Shown: positions 7,639-15,947, counted from the stretch's first letter. The stretch: 53,558 nucleotides of DNA from CAZNTZ01 sp964576135 (GCA_964576135.1 CAZNTZ010000002.1:1-53558); one strand, 5' to 3'. The notes: generated by a model from the letters alone, not told the origin. Numbers and translations: made by a program.

Positions 7639-8811
7639 TTACTGTGCAACCATTTGCCAAATAAATGACGTTCCATTCCAAACCATAATACATTCTCCAG
7701 TCGCACATGCAGCTGGGGCTGGTTGGATTGCTGTATCAGCTTTGACACCCTGTGCAGCTGTTGCATATGCAGCATCTGCACGTGTAACTTCACCTGAAAT
7801 CGCAGTGGTCAATTCTGTATCTGTTGCGCCATCTGTTATGCCATAGCCAGCCAAAGTTGTTGCTTTGTCAGCTTTGTTTTCGATATCAGCAGATTGCAAA
7901 GCACTGTTTGCTTTGGCAACAGTATTATTTGTTGTCAAAGTTGTTGCAGTAGAATCTGCAGTTGCACCCTGTGCAGCTGTTGCATATGCAGCGTTTGCAC
8001 GTGTGACTTCGCCTGAAATCGCAGTGGTCAATTCTGTATCTGTTGCACCATCAGTTATGCCATAGCCAGCCAAAGTTGTTGCTTTGTCAGCCTTGTTACC
8101 TAATTGAGTATCAACATAAGTTGTATCAGCCTTAGTACCCAACTGAGTATCAACATAAGTTGTGTCTGCTTTACCAGCAATATCAGCTGTCTGCAAAGCA
8201 CTGTTTGCTTTGGCAACAGTATTATTTGTTGTCAAAGTTGTGTCTGTTGCATCTGCTTTGGCACCCTGTGCAGCTGTTGCATACGCAGCATCTGCACGTG
8301 TGACTTCACCTGAAATCGCACCAGACAAATCGCTGCTTGTCGCGCCATCTGTTATGCCATAGCCAGCCAAAGTTGTTGCTTTGTCAGCCTTAGTATCTAA
8401 CTGAGTATCAACATAAGTTGTGTCTGCTTTACCAGCAATATCAGCTGTCTGCAAAGCACTGTTTGCTTTGGCAACAGTATTATTTGTTGTCAAAGTTGTG
8501 TCTGTTGCATCTGCTTTGGCACCCTGTGCAGCTGTTGCATACGCAGCATCTGCACGTGTGACTTCACCTGAAATCGCACCAGACAAATCGCTGCTTGTCG
8601 CGCCATCTGTTATGCCATAGCCAGCCAAAGTTGTTGCTTTGTCAGCCTTGTTACCTAACTGAGTATCAACATAAGTTGTATCTGATTTACCAGACAAACC
8701 TGTGTCAACATAGTTTTTACTGGCGATTTGACCGCCAGGCGCAGCCATTGCCGGGGCAGCGATCAAAACGCCACCAACAGCAGTGAACAACATCCATTTA
8801 GTTTTTCTCAT
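7639..8811 (-). CDS. Secreted phage tail-fibre-like repeat protein
   Basis: The 390-residue protein starts at ATG 8811 behind GGAAGG; an upstream in-frame start would add ten residues before the signal peptide. A signal peptide ends at APAMA (about residue 23), followed by ASKNYVDTGLSGKSD, nearly the same module as in the collagen-like neighbour. The body repeats units of about 86 residues containing KADKATTLAGYGITDGAT, a motif known from phage side-tail-fibre repeats, alternating with TTYVDTQL and alanine-rich ADAAYATAAQGAKAD segments likely to form a trimeric coiled rod. The tail ends VWNGTSFIWQMVAQ. No phage genes are near, so I infer a host surface fibre or adhesin; the function is not proven. 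Confidence 0.78.
   Translation of the reverse strand: MRKTKWMLFTAVGGVLIAAPAMAAPGGQIASKNYVDTGLSGKSDTTYVDTQLGNKADKATTLAGYGITDGATSSDLSGAISGEVTRADAAYATAAQGAKADATDTTLTTNNTVAKANSALQTADIAGKADTTYVDTQLDTKADKATTLAGYGITDGATSSDLSGAISGEVTRADAAYATAAQGAKADATDTTLTTNNTVAKANSALQTADIAGKADTTYVDTQLGTKADTTYVDTQLGNKADKATTLAGYGITDGATDTELTTAISGEVTRANAAYATAAQGATADSTATTLTTNNTVAKANSALQSADIENKADKATTLAGYGITDGATDTELTTAISGEVTRADAAYATAAQGVKADTAIQPAPAACATGECIMVWNGTSFIWQMVAQ
8141..8649. repeat. Two identical 251-bp direct repeats inside the tail-fibre-like gene
   Basis: Bases 8141-8391 and 8399-8649 read identically, with a period of 258 bp (86 codons, in frame). More diverged copies lie at about 7741-8100. Such repeats allow in-frame gain or loss of units. 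Confidence 0.85.
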
Positions 8812-8848
8812 TTTTTCCTTCCCTTGGTTTTTTGTTACCATATTTTTT

Positions 8849-8861
8849 CCGAACAGTTCGG
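8849..8861. promoter_or_regulatory. 13-bp palindrome upstream of the tail-fibre-like gene
   Basis: CCGAACAGTTCGG is a perfect inverted repeat about 40 bases upstream of the start codon. It could be an operator or a leader hairpin; I cannot name a regulator. Confidence 0.4.
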
Positions 8862-8924
8862 TAATATACGGACAAGTTTTATCAAATTTTAATTGATCAA
8901 ACTCGTTTTTTCTCAGCTCTTCTT

Positions 8925-8960
8925 GGTATTTTGCTCTTAAATTATTATTTACAAAATACC
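8925..8960. repeat. 9-bp inverted repeat between two surface genes
   Basis: GGTATTTTG (8925-8933) and CAAAATACC (8952-8960) pair around an 18-base AT-rich loop, in the gap between collagen-like protein B and the tail-fibre-like gene. No T-run follows, so a terminator is doubtful. Confidence 0.4.
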
Positions 8961-9002
8961 GCTATTGTACTCTTTTTCTTTTTCTCAATTTCTTAAATCT
9001 TC

Positions 9003-10259
9003 TTAATACTCATCTGCAACTTTTATCCATGTTTGTTGAACAGTAGAGCCATTTTTTTCATATCCCAAAACATATTGACCATCAATACCTAAATCTGCTC
9101 CCGTAGGTTCAGGATAAGGTTCACCCTGAAATCCACGATCACCTTGGAAACCTTGTGGCCCTACTTCACCTTGGGCTCCAGTGTCTCCCTGGAATCCACG
9201 TTCGCCTTGGGCACCAGCAGTTCCTTGCGGTCCGGTTGCACCCATGTAACCTTGTGGACCCATATCACCTTGGTCACCCTTTGCACCTTGCAATCCAGTT
9301 AATCCTGTTGCACCATCGGCACCTTGGAATCCACGATCGCCTTGGGCACCAGCAGTTCCTTGTGGTCCGGTTGCACCCATGTAACCTTGTGGACCCATAT
9401 CACCTTGGTCACCCTTTGCACCTTGCAATCCAGTTAATCCTGTTGCACCATCGGCACCTTGAAATCCACGTTCACCTTGGGCACCCTGTGGACCCTGTAA
9501 AGCTGCGAGACCAATTATATTATTCCAATCTGTTGTACCAACATTACGCCACTGTATATATCCGCCAGCGACTTGTAATTCAATTCCGGCACCATCGGCG
9601 CCTTGGGCACCTTGAATACCGTTTGCACCTTGGGATCCAGCTTCACCTTGTGGTCCAGCAGCACCAGTTAAATCTGTAAGTGCAACCAAGTTATGCCAAC
9701 CAGATTCACTTTCATATTTCCATTGAATATAACCGCCAGAAACCTGCATTAAAACTTGATCTGCTTGATTTCCAGCGCCAGGCAATACTGAAATTATATT
9801 TCCAGAAATATCAATACCATCACCGGCAACCAATGAATCTTGTTTAGTGTTATGTAAATTTTGAATTTCTTGATCACGACTTGTAAGATCTGTCAATTTT
9901 GCATACGCAGATAAATCTAGGCCGCCACCTGTACCGCCGCCACTGCCACCAGATCCAACACCAGGAATTGGGGTAGTATTACCTGGGGTAACTTTTGGTA
10001 ATGATGAATTTAAATATTTTCCTATGGAAAGACGAGCTGTTGCCGGAGTAGCAGTGCGTGTAGAAGAAGATGCGGTTGAACCAGATGAAGCTGTTTTTGA
10101 AGAATAATTTGTTTTTTGAACAGTGTATGAGCCACCACCACTATATGCAGATCCACCCAATACACGGACAGAGGCAGCAGAATGAGCGGACAAAGTATAC
10201 AGCACAGAGCAGACTGCGAATATTGATACTCTGGATACTTTATTGAAATTATTACTCAA
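9003..10259 (-). CDS. Secreted collagen-like Gly-X-Y repeat protein B
   Basis: The 418-residue product starts at TTG 10259, supported by AGGAG six bases upstream. A signal peptide (about 1-30) is followed by a Ser/Thr-rich linker and a glycine-rich hinge (GVGSGGSGGGTGGG, about 100-115). Two copies of a GGYIQW module (about 175 and 228) each precede a collagen stretch; the main stretch has about 45 triplets. The C-terminal cap (about 40 residues) contains VLGYEKNGSTVQQTWIKV. The GGYIQW modules may be beta-structured trimerisation caps; that is inference. It is upstream of the tail-fibre-like gene and downstream of an outer-membrane barrel on the same strand. Confidence 0.8.
   Translation of the reverse strand: MSNNFNKVSRVSIFAVCSVLYTLSAHSAASVRVLGGSAYSGGGSYTVQKTNYSSKTASSGSTASSSTRTATPATARLSIGKYLNSSLPKVTPGNTTPIPGVGSGGSGGGTGGGLDLSAYAKLTDLTSRDQEIQNLHNTKQDSLVAGDGIDISGNIISVLPGAGNQADQVLMQVSGGYIQWKYESESGWHNLVALTDLTGAAGPQGEAGSQGANGIQGAQGADGAGIELQVAGGYIQWRNVGTTDWNNIIGLAALQGPQGAQGERGFQGADGATGLTGLQGAKGDQGDMGPQGYMGATGPQGTAGAQGDRGFQGADGATGLTGLQGAKGDQGDMGPQGYMGATGPQGTAGAQGERGFQGDTGAQGEVGPQGFQGDRGFQGEPYPEPTGADLGIDGQYVLGYEKNGSTVQQTWIKVADEY
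9211..9480. repeat. Two tandem 135-bp repeats in collagen-like gene B
   Basis: Units 9211-9345 and 9346-9480 differ at only a few bases and encode the same 45-residue collagen block (15 triplets). Unit number could vary between strains. Confidence 0.85.
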
Positions 10260-10288
10260 ACGGCTCTCCTAACTTTTCCCTTATACAA

Positions 10289-11098
10289 TTAAAAACTGTA
10301 TCTTGCCCCAAGTGATAATGCATGTCCCATTACCATACTTGTTTCGTCCGCAAATAATATTGGTGCAGTTCCAGATGGAGCAAAATACATAGAAGGATCA
10401 ACATACCTTGAATGTTTATGTCCATAGAAAGCTGAAAATTTATAACCAATATCAACAGATATTCTTGAATTCAAAGGAAACGCATAACCAAGAAATAAAG
10501 AACCATAAGGCGATGTAGTTTCTTCGGTTTCACCTTTTGGCATGAATGCTGCACCTTCGATTTTTGTTGTAACAAAAGACGGACCTAAACCTGCACCTAT
10601 GTAAAAGCCGCCTTTATTATTTGTTGAAGTATCGTATACCGCATTAAATGTTAAATATAATGCTGATAATGACCATCTGATTTCATCCCAACCAGACATA
10701 GGCTCTACATCTGTAAAAGTACCCGTAGTACCAAGTTCGCCTTCGATACGCCAATTACCAGATATTTTATTACCAAGAAAAATGCTACCACCTATCATTG
10801 GCTTGTTTGCATATTTTTCTTCCTCGACATCAGTATTATAGTCATTTGAATAAGTGTTGGTCCAACTTGCAAACGTTCCAATTAATTTCGCACCAACATA
10901 CCAATCTTTGGATTTTGAAGAAGTTGAAGGATATACATATTCCATTGGTTGATTGTAAATTGTTTTATATCCATAATTAGTTTGAACCATATTTTCACGT
11001 GCAGGCCAAGCGGCACTAATTGTACCGATAGAGCAAAAAACAAAAGCACAAACTGTAGCAACAGACCTTGTGTTAACTAATTTTCTTATATAAACCAT
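10289..11098 (-). CDS. Outer-membrane beta-barrel protein
   Basis: The 269-residue product has a signal peptide (hydrophobic about 13-28, cleavage near TISAA), alternating amphipathic strands with aromatic girdles (DWYVGAKLIGTF, GGFYIGAGLGPSFV, SISVDIGY-like segments), and ends in Phe (LGARYSF), the usual BAM recognition end. It resembles small OmpA-like or opacity-type barrels of about eight strands; I cannot assign a function. ATG 11098 has AAGGA seven bases upstream. Being first in the run of surface genes, it may be co-transcribed with collagen-like gene B, 29 bases downstream, and could be a partner or anchor for the fibres (inference). Confidence 0.75.
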   Translation of the reverse strand: MVYIRKLVNTRSVATVCAFVFCSIGTISAAWPARENMVQTNYGYKTIYNQPMEYVYPSTSSKSKDWYVGAKLIGTFASWTNTYSNDYNTDVEEEKYANKPMIGGSIFLGNKISGNWRIEGELGTTGTFTDVEPMSGWDEIRWSLSALYLTFNAVYDTSTNNKGGFYIGAGLGPSFVTTKIEGAAFMPKGETEETTSPYGSLFLGYAFPLNSRISVDIGYKFSAFYGHKHSRYVDPSMYFAPSGTAPILFADETSMVMGHALSLGARYSF

Positions 11099-11251
11099 CT
11101 TCTTTTCCTTGAATTACTGTGCATTTCATATGATTATTCATTCTCTCTTGGACCCATTTTAACATAAATGCATAATTTGAAAAAGCGGTTTTTTTAACTC
11201 TAATTCTTCTCAAAGTGGAACAGACCCCCGGTTTATATATTATTTTAAAAT

Positions 11252-11275
11252 AAAACCGCCAATATTGGCGGTTTT
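11252..11275. terminator. Bidirectional terminator after typA
   Basis: A 24-bp perfect palindrome with arms AAAACCGCCAA/TTGGCGGTTTT; T-rich on both strands. It ends typA on the minus strand. Confidence 0.8.
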
Positions 11276-11294
11276 TTATCAGGTTTTTTATTTT

Positions 11295-13118
11295 TTACTT
11301 TTTCGCTTTCTTTCTCATTGTAGAATCCAGCTCTTTCTTACGTAAACGTATAGTTTGTGGTGTAATTTCTACTAATTCATCATCTTGTATATAAGAAAGT
11401 GCTTCTTCAAGTGTGATTCTGCGTGGAGGAGCCAAGAAAAGTTTTTCATCAGCCGTGACTGATCTCATATTCGTAAGTTCTTTACCTTTGACTGGGTTTA
11501 TTTCTAAATCATTTTCTTTGGAATGCTCACCAACTATCATACCACTATAAACAAGTGTCTGCGGTTCAATAAACAATGTTCCACGTGGTTGCAAATTAAA
11601 TAATGCATAAGTCGCCGCAGAACCATTTTCCATAGAAACCAAAACACCTGGGCGATAAGATTCTATATCTCCGCGATATGGGGCATAACCAGAAAACATT
11701 CTATTCATAATTCCTGTACCACGTGTATCTGTTCTGAATTCAGATAAATATCCAATAAGTCCGCGCGATGGTGCAGAAAATACTATTCGTGATTTTCCAA
11801 CGCCTGAAGGTTTCATCTCAGCAATTGTTGCTTTGCGTTTTGTCATTTTTTCAATAACAACTCCGCTGTATTCATCATCAACGTCGATAACAACATCTTC
11901 GATTGGTTCGGTTGTGTTTCCTTCTTCATCTTGTGAAAATACAACACGTGGTCGAGATACTGATAATTCAAAACCTTCGCGACGCATTGTTTCAATTAAG
12001 ATACCCAGTTGTAATTCTCCACGACCAGAAACTTCGAAAGACTCGTTATTCGCAGATTGTGTAACTTTTAATGCAATGTTTGTTTCAGCTTCTTTTAATA
12101 ATCTTTCACCAATCATTCTGCTGGTTAATTTTTTGCCGCCAGATTTTCCAGCCAATGGTGAAGTATTAACAAAAAATGTCATTGTCAGTGTTGGTGGATC
12201 AATTGGTAAAGCTGGAATTGGTTCAGTAACAGTTAAATCGCAAAGTGTGTCAGCAACAGAAGCTTTGGAAAAACCAGCGACAACAACAATGTCACCCGCA
12301 GATGCAGATTCAAGTGAAACTTTTTCAATTCCGCGATGCTCAATAATCTTGGTTATTTTTGCTTGTTCAATAATTTCACCTTTGATGTTCAAAGCACGAA
12401 CTGGCTGACCAACACGAACAGATCCGCTCTCTATTTTTCCAGTCAATATTCTTCCGACATAAGGGTCTGATTCCAATGTTGTCGCCAACATTTTAAATGC
12501 ACCATTTATATCACATCTTGTGCTGTTGCAATCTGGTGCAGGAACATGATCAACAATCAATTGAAAAAGTGGTGTTAAATCTGTATGCGAATCATTTAAT
12601 TCACGCACTGCCCAACCATCACGACCAACTGCATAAACATAAGGAAAATCAAGCTGGGAATCGGTTGCACCAAGTTTATCAAACAGATCAAATGTTTCAG
12701 ACAAAACTTCATCTGGACGAGCATCCGAACGGTCAATCTTATTTATACAAACAATTGGACGAAGACCAAGTTTCAAAGCCCTTGACAAAACAAACTTTGT
12801 CTGTGGTAATGGACCTTCGGCGCTATCTACTAATAAGATAACACCATCGACCATAGATAAAATACGTTCAACTTCGCCACCAAAATCCGCGTGGCCCGGG
12901 GTATCAACAATATTTATCTTATAATCATGCCACTGAACAGATGTTGGCTTTGCAGAAATAGTAATTCCACGTTCACGTTCTAAATCACCACTATCCATGA
13001 CTCGGTCTGCAACTTTTTCGTTTTCACGAAAAGTCCCAGCTTGTTTTAACATATTATCGACCAAAGTTGTTTTTCCATGGTCAACGTGCGCGATGATTGC
13101 AATATTTCTTATTTTCAT
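11295..13118 (-). CDS. typA: Translational GTPase TypA/BipA
   Basis: TypA is a ribosome-associated GTPase involved in 50S assembly and stress adaptation. The 607-residue protein is the family's usual length. G motifs: AHVDHGKTTL (G1), RGITI (G2), DTPGHADF (G3), NKID (G4). EF-G-like domains III and V and the TypA-specific C-terminal domain follow (PRGTLFIEPQTLVYSGMIVG). It starts at ATG 13118 behind GGAAAG. It is transcribed alone, away from the ribonucleotide reductase gene; a perfect 8-bp inverted repeat lies just upstream. Confidence 0.96.
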   Translation of the reverse strand: MKIRNIAIIAHVDHGKTTLVDNMLKQAGTFRENEKVADRVMDSGDLERERGITISAKPTSVQWHDYKINIVDTPGHADFGGEVERILSMVDGVILLVDSAEGPLPQTKFVLSRALKLGLRPIVCINKIDRSDARPDEVLSETFDLFDKLGATDSQLDFPYVYAVGRDGWAVRELNDSHTDLTPLFQLIVDHVPAPDCNSTRCDINGAFKMLATTLESDPYVGRILTGKIESGSVRVGQPVRALNIKGEIIEQAKITKIIEHRGIEKVSLESASAGDIVVVAGFSKASVADTLCDLTVTEPIPALPIDPPTLTMTFFVNTSPLAGKSGGKKLTSRMIGERLLKEAETNIALKVTQSANNESFEVSGRGELQLGILIETMRREGFELSVSRPRVVFSQDEEGNTTEPIEDVVIDVDDEYSGVVIEKMTKRKATIAEMKPSGVGKSRIVFSAPSRGLIGYLSEFRTDTRGTGIMNRMFSGYAPYRGDIESYRPGVLVSMENGSAATYALFNLQPRGTLFIEPQTLVYSGMIVGEHSKENDLEINPVKGKELTNMRSVTADEKLFLAPPRRITLEEALSYIQDDELVEITPQTIRLRKKELDSTMRKKAKK

Positions 13119-13145
13119 GTCATACTTTCCGTGATTTGTGAATTT

Positions 13146-13168
13146 GTGATTCGATTTTCGCGAATCAC
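13146..13168. repeat. 8-bp perfect inverted repeat upstream of typA
   Basis: GTGATTCG (13146-13153) and CGAATCAC (13161-13168) with a 7-base spacer, about 28 bases before the typA start. It could be an operator or a 5' leader hairpin. Confidence 0.4.
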
Positions 13169-13363
13169 GATGAAAAACTTACGAATTCTATACTAAAAAA
13201 TGTGTTTTAGCAAACTTTTTGACAAAATCTTTGGACTAAGCATTTTTTTGTGCAAAACATAAGCGAATCGCCCCATAAAAAAATCCTGGTTTTTTCCCCG
13301 TTTCATAAAATCAAGGGGTAATTTGCAAAATATTAAAAAAAAATTATGGGATTCGGTATAAAA

Positions 13364-13379
13364 ACACTATATATTGTGT
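13364..13379. promoter_or_regulatory. NrdR box (operator of ribonucleotide reductase)
   Basis: ACACTATATATTGTGT agrees essentially base for base with the known NrdR-box consensus (acaCwAtATaTwGtgt), 49 bases upstream of a class II reductase gene. NrdR normally binds two boxes about three helical turns apart; a weaker partner lies at 13395-13410. Confidence 0.85.
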
Positions 13380-13394
13380 CAGAATTAATAAAAT

Positions 13395-13410
13395 AACCAC
13401 TATAGGTTGA
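13395..13410. promoter_or_regulatory. Possible second, degenerate NrdR box
   Basis: AACCACTATAGGTTGA is centred 31 bases from the first box and keeps 9 of 16 consensus positions, including CA/TATA in the core. The spacing, rather than the sequence, is the argument. Confidence 0.45.
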
Positions 13411-13428
13411 TTTTCAGAGGATATTGCT

Positions 13429-15294
13429 ATGAACGAATCTTTAAGACTTTTATCCGATCTTACTTATTACATGAAATATTCAAAATATATGCCCGATTTA
13501 AAACGTCGTGAAACTTGGGAAGAAACGGTCGATCGTAATAAAAATATGCATCTGAAACGTTTTCCACAAATGAAGAACGAAATCGAAAAGGCCTATAAAT
13601 TAGTATTGGATAAAAAGATCTTACCATCTATGCGTTCTATGCAGTTTGGCGGTGCCGGAATTGAACAAAATAATGCCCGCATGTATAATTGTTCTGCAAT
13701 CGGTATTGGTTCATTATCAGCATTCGCAGATTTATTCTATTTATTATTGTGTGGTTGTGGTGTTGGATTGTCTGTCCGTAAAAATTTCATCAGCCAATTA
13801 CCAGAATTAAAAAAACAAACTGGCAAAAAAATTAAATTCACCCCAGAAGATTCGATCGAAGGTTGGGCAGATTGCTTAAGAACATTGCTTGACGCATATT
13901 TCAACCAAGGCGTTGATGTTGAATTTGACTTGTCCCCTATCAGACCAAAGGGCGCACTTATCAAATCATCAATGTGCTCTGCCCCTGGACCAGTTCCACT
14001 TCAAACAACACTCGACAGTATCAAAAGTCTACTTAATAAGAAATTAGAACAAGGCGATATGAAATTATCCAGTGTTGATTGTTATGATATTTGTTGTTTT
14101 GCATCAGAGGCTGTTCTTGCCGGTGGCGTACGTCGTTCATCAATGATTGTTTTATTTGATAAAGATGATGAACTTATGCTGCATGCCAAAGAAGGCAATT
14201 GGTGGGAAACAAACCCACAACGTGCACTTTCTAATAATTCTGTACAATTCGATCGCGCAACAACAACACGTGAAGAATTTGATAAAATCTTTACACAATG
14301 TGAAAAAAGTGGATGCGGCGAACCAGGAATCGTTTGGACAAATTCAGACGAATGGTTGGTTAACCCATGTTGCGAAATATCATTCCCAAGTTTTGGATTC
14401 TGTAATCTTACATCTGTTAATCTTGGCAGTGTTGAATCCCAAGCAGATTTTGAAGAACGTGCGTATTATGCATCTGTAATAGGAACTCTGCAGGCATCAT
14501 ATACAAAATTCCGTTATATTGATCCAAGATGGCAAGAAGGCGCCGAAGACATGGCTTTGATTGGTGTATCACTTACTGGAATTGCATCTCACCCAGATTT
14601 GACCAAACTTGATTTTAAACGCGCTGTATCTAAAGTAAAACATGCAAATGAAACCGTTGCAAAAGCAATTGGAATTAAAACTGCAGACAGATTAACAACA
14701 GTTAAACCAGACGGCACAGGTTCGCTTGTTTTGGGTACATCATCCGGAATTCACCCATGGCATGCAAAACATTATATCCGTCGTCTGCGTGTAAATAAGA
14801 TGGAACCACTTTACAGCTATATGGTTGAAAATGTTCCAGATATGATCGAAGACGAAAAAATGAACCCAAACAAGAATGGCGTTATATCTTTGGTTATCAA
14901 GGCCCCAGAAGGAGCGGTCACTCGTAGAAATGAAACTGCGCTTGAATTCTTGGCACGCGTTAAATATGTATTTCAAAATTGGGTTGTACCAGGTCACGTA
15001 ACTGGCGAAAACTATAACAACGTTTCTTGCACATGTAATGTAAAAAATCACGAATGGGACGAAGTTCGCGAATGGATGTGGGAAAACAAAGACAATTATA
15101 CAGGAATATCTTTGTTGCCATATTCTGATGCCAATTATGAACAGGCACCATTTGAAGACACAAATGAAGAAGTTTACAAAGAATTCGCAAGTAAACATCG
15201 TGAATTACATTTAGATAGAATAGAAGAAGAAAAGAATTTTGTGAATTTTGGAGCAGAAGTCGCATGCGGCGGCGGTGCGTGTGAACTGGTGTAA
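13429..15294 (+). CDS. nrdJ: Adenosylcobalamin-dependent (class II) ribonucleoside-triphosphate reductase
   Basis: The enzyme reduces ribonucleotides using a thiyl radical generated from adenosylcobalamin. Visible residues: redox pair Cys88 (MYNCSA) and Cys325 (FCNLTSVN), radical Cys314 in NPCCEI with Glu316, AGGVRRSS (231-238), and a C-terminal shuttle pair Cys613/Cys618 (CGGGACELV). The order and spacing fit the monomeric Lactobacillus/phage-like RTPR rather than the large NrdJ of most proteobacteria; 621 residues is about 100 shorter than the Lactobacillus enzyme. It has an AGAGGA site and is preceded by an NrdR box. The next gene makes its cofactor. Confidence 0.88.
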   Translation: MNESLRLLSDLTYYMKYSKYMPDLKRRETWEETVDRNKNMHLKRFPQMKNEIEKAYKLVLDKKILPSMRSMQFGGAGIEQNNARMYNCSAIGIGSLSAFADLFYLLLCGCGVGLSVRKNFISQLPELKKQTGKKIKFTPEDSIEGWADCLRTLLDAYFNQGVDVEFDLSPIRPKGALIKSSMCSAPGPVPLQTTLDSIKSLLNKKLEQGDMKLSSVDCYDICCFASEAVLAGGVRRSSMIVLFDKDDELMLHAKEGNWWETNPQRALSNNSVQFDRATTTREEFDKIFTQCEKSGCGEPGIVWTNSDEWLVNPCCEISFPSFGFCNLTSVNLGSVESQADFEERAYYASVIGTLQASYTKFRYIDPRWQEGAEDMALIGVSLTGIASHPDLTKLDFKRAVSKVKHANETVAKAIGIKTADRLTTVKPDGTGSLVLGTSSGIHPWHAKHYIRRLRVNKMEPLYSYMVENVPDMIEDEKMNPNKNGVISLVIKAPEGAVTRRNETALEFLARVKYVFQNWVVPGHVTGENYNNVSCTCNVKNHEWDEVREWMWENKDNYTGISLLPYSDANYEQAPFEDTNEEVYKEFASKHRELHLDRIEEEKNFVNFGAEVACGGGACELV

Positions 15295-15324
15295 AATAAA
15301 CAATACAATAAAAGGGATCCATAA

Positions 15325-15861
15325 ATGGCTCTGATAACAACCAAGACAGGCGACGCAGGAATGACCCAGCTAAACCCTGGGCGGATGGAGTCCAAGTCTC
15401 ATCCTATGATTGAAATCATGGGAAATATTGACGAGCTTGATTGTATTCTTGGTCTGGACGGAGATCGTTTTGACGGAATTCAAACTTTCTTATCAGAACT
15501 TATGGGTTACCTTTATTACCGAAATGCAGATATTGCACGTATTCGAGCACAGATAGAAATGTTGGAAGAATATATCACCAGTCATAATAATTCTATTCCA
15601 ACATGGTTTGTTAATCCACGTGGATATGTATCGCTCGCACGGGCAGTTTGTCGCAGATGCGAACGCAGAATTGTTGAATTTGCTGAATCTGATAGGAATT
15701 TACCAGAATCTGAAAGATATATGGATTTTGCCCCAATTATGAAATTTTTCAACCGTATGTCAGATTATTTATTCGTAAAAACATTTGAACGCGCTGTTGA
15801 GCAACCAGAACTTTTCAAAGACGAACTTGCAACTCAATTACCGCTTGCTGCAATGGCTTAA
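15325..15861 (+). CDS. PduO-type ATP:cob(I)alamin adenosyltransferase
   Basis: The enzyme transfers adenosine from ATP to cob(I)alamin, giving adenosylcobalamin. Motifs of the family are present: the ATP-binding TKTGDAGMT (6-14), GNIDELD (usual form DELN), ARAVCRRCERR (usual RxxCRRAER) and NRMSDYLF. The 178-residue length is slightly short. It lies 30 bases after the B12-dependent reductase gene with its own AAGGG site, so the pair forms a reductase-plus-cofactor module. No cobalamin synthesis genes are in the window, which fits salvage (inference). Confidence 0.88.
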   Translation: MALITTKTGDAGMTQLNPGRMESKSHPMIEIMGNIDELDCILGLDGDRFDGIQTFLSELMGYLYYRNADIARIRAQIEMLEEYITSHNNSIPTWFVNPRGYVSLARAVCRRCERRIVEFAESDRNLPESERYMDFAPIMKFFNRMSDYLFVKTFERAVEQPELFKDELATQLPLAAMA

Positions 15862-15947
15862 AACCATTCGTCCTTGATTTTTATCTATTTTTGTTCTAAA
15901 GTTACCCCATTATGATAAGATTTTTCTCTTTTTCATTTATTTTGTCA

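Larger units (their letters stand above)
13119..13428. other. 310-bp divergent intergenic region between typA and the ribonucleotide reductase gene
   Basis: The region has no ORF I can support. It holds, left to right, the typA ribosome site, an inverted repeat at 13146-13168, a long AT-rich stretch with no B12 riboswitch core that I can see, an NrdR box at 13364-13379 with a weaker second site, and the AGAGGA ribosome site of the reductase gene. Confidence 0.7.

Noticed and set aside
7865..8620. Several repeated 66-codon plus-strand frames
   Set aside because: They are the reverse strand of the tail-fibre-like repeats; identity between them only reflects the 258-bp repeat.
7639..10259. A prophage remnant because of tail-fibre-like repeats
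   Set aside because: The protein has a Sec signal peptide, and no capsid, tail, integrase or lysis genes are present; XerD at 3304 is the chromosomal recombinase.
11209..11232. GTGGAACAGACCCC stretch resembling some insertion-sequence ends
   Set aside because: There is no partner inverted repeat and no transposase frame nearby.
13169..13360. Cobalamin riboswitch before the B12-dependent reductase
   Set aside because: I looked for the conserved GCCACTG-type B12 box and stem pattern and did not find it; the NrdR box is a sufficient regulatory signal.
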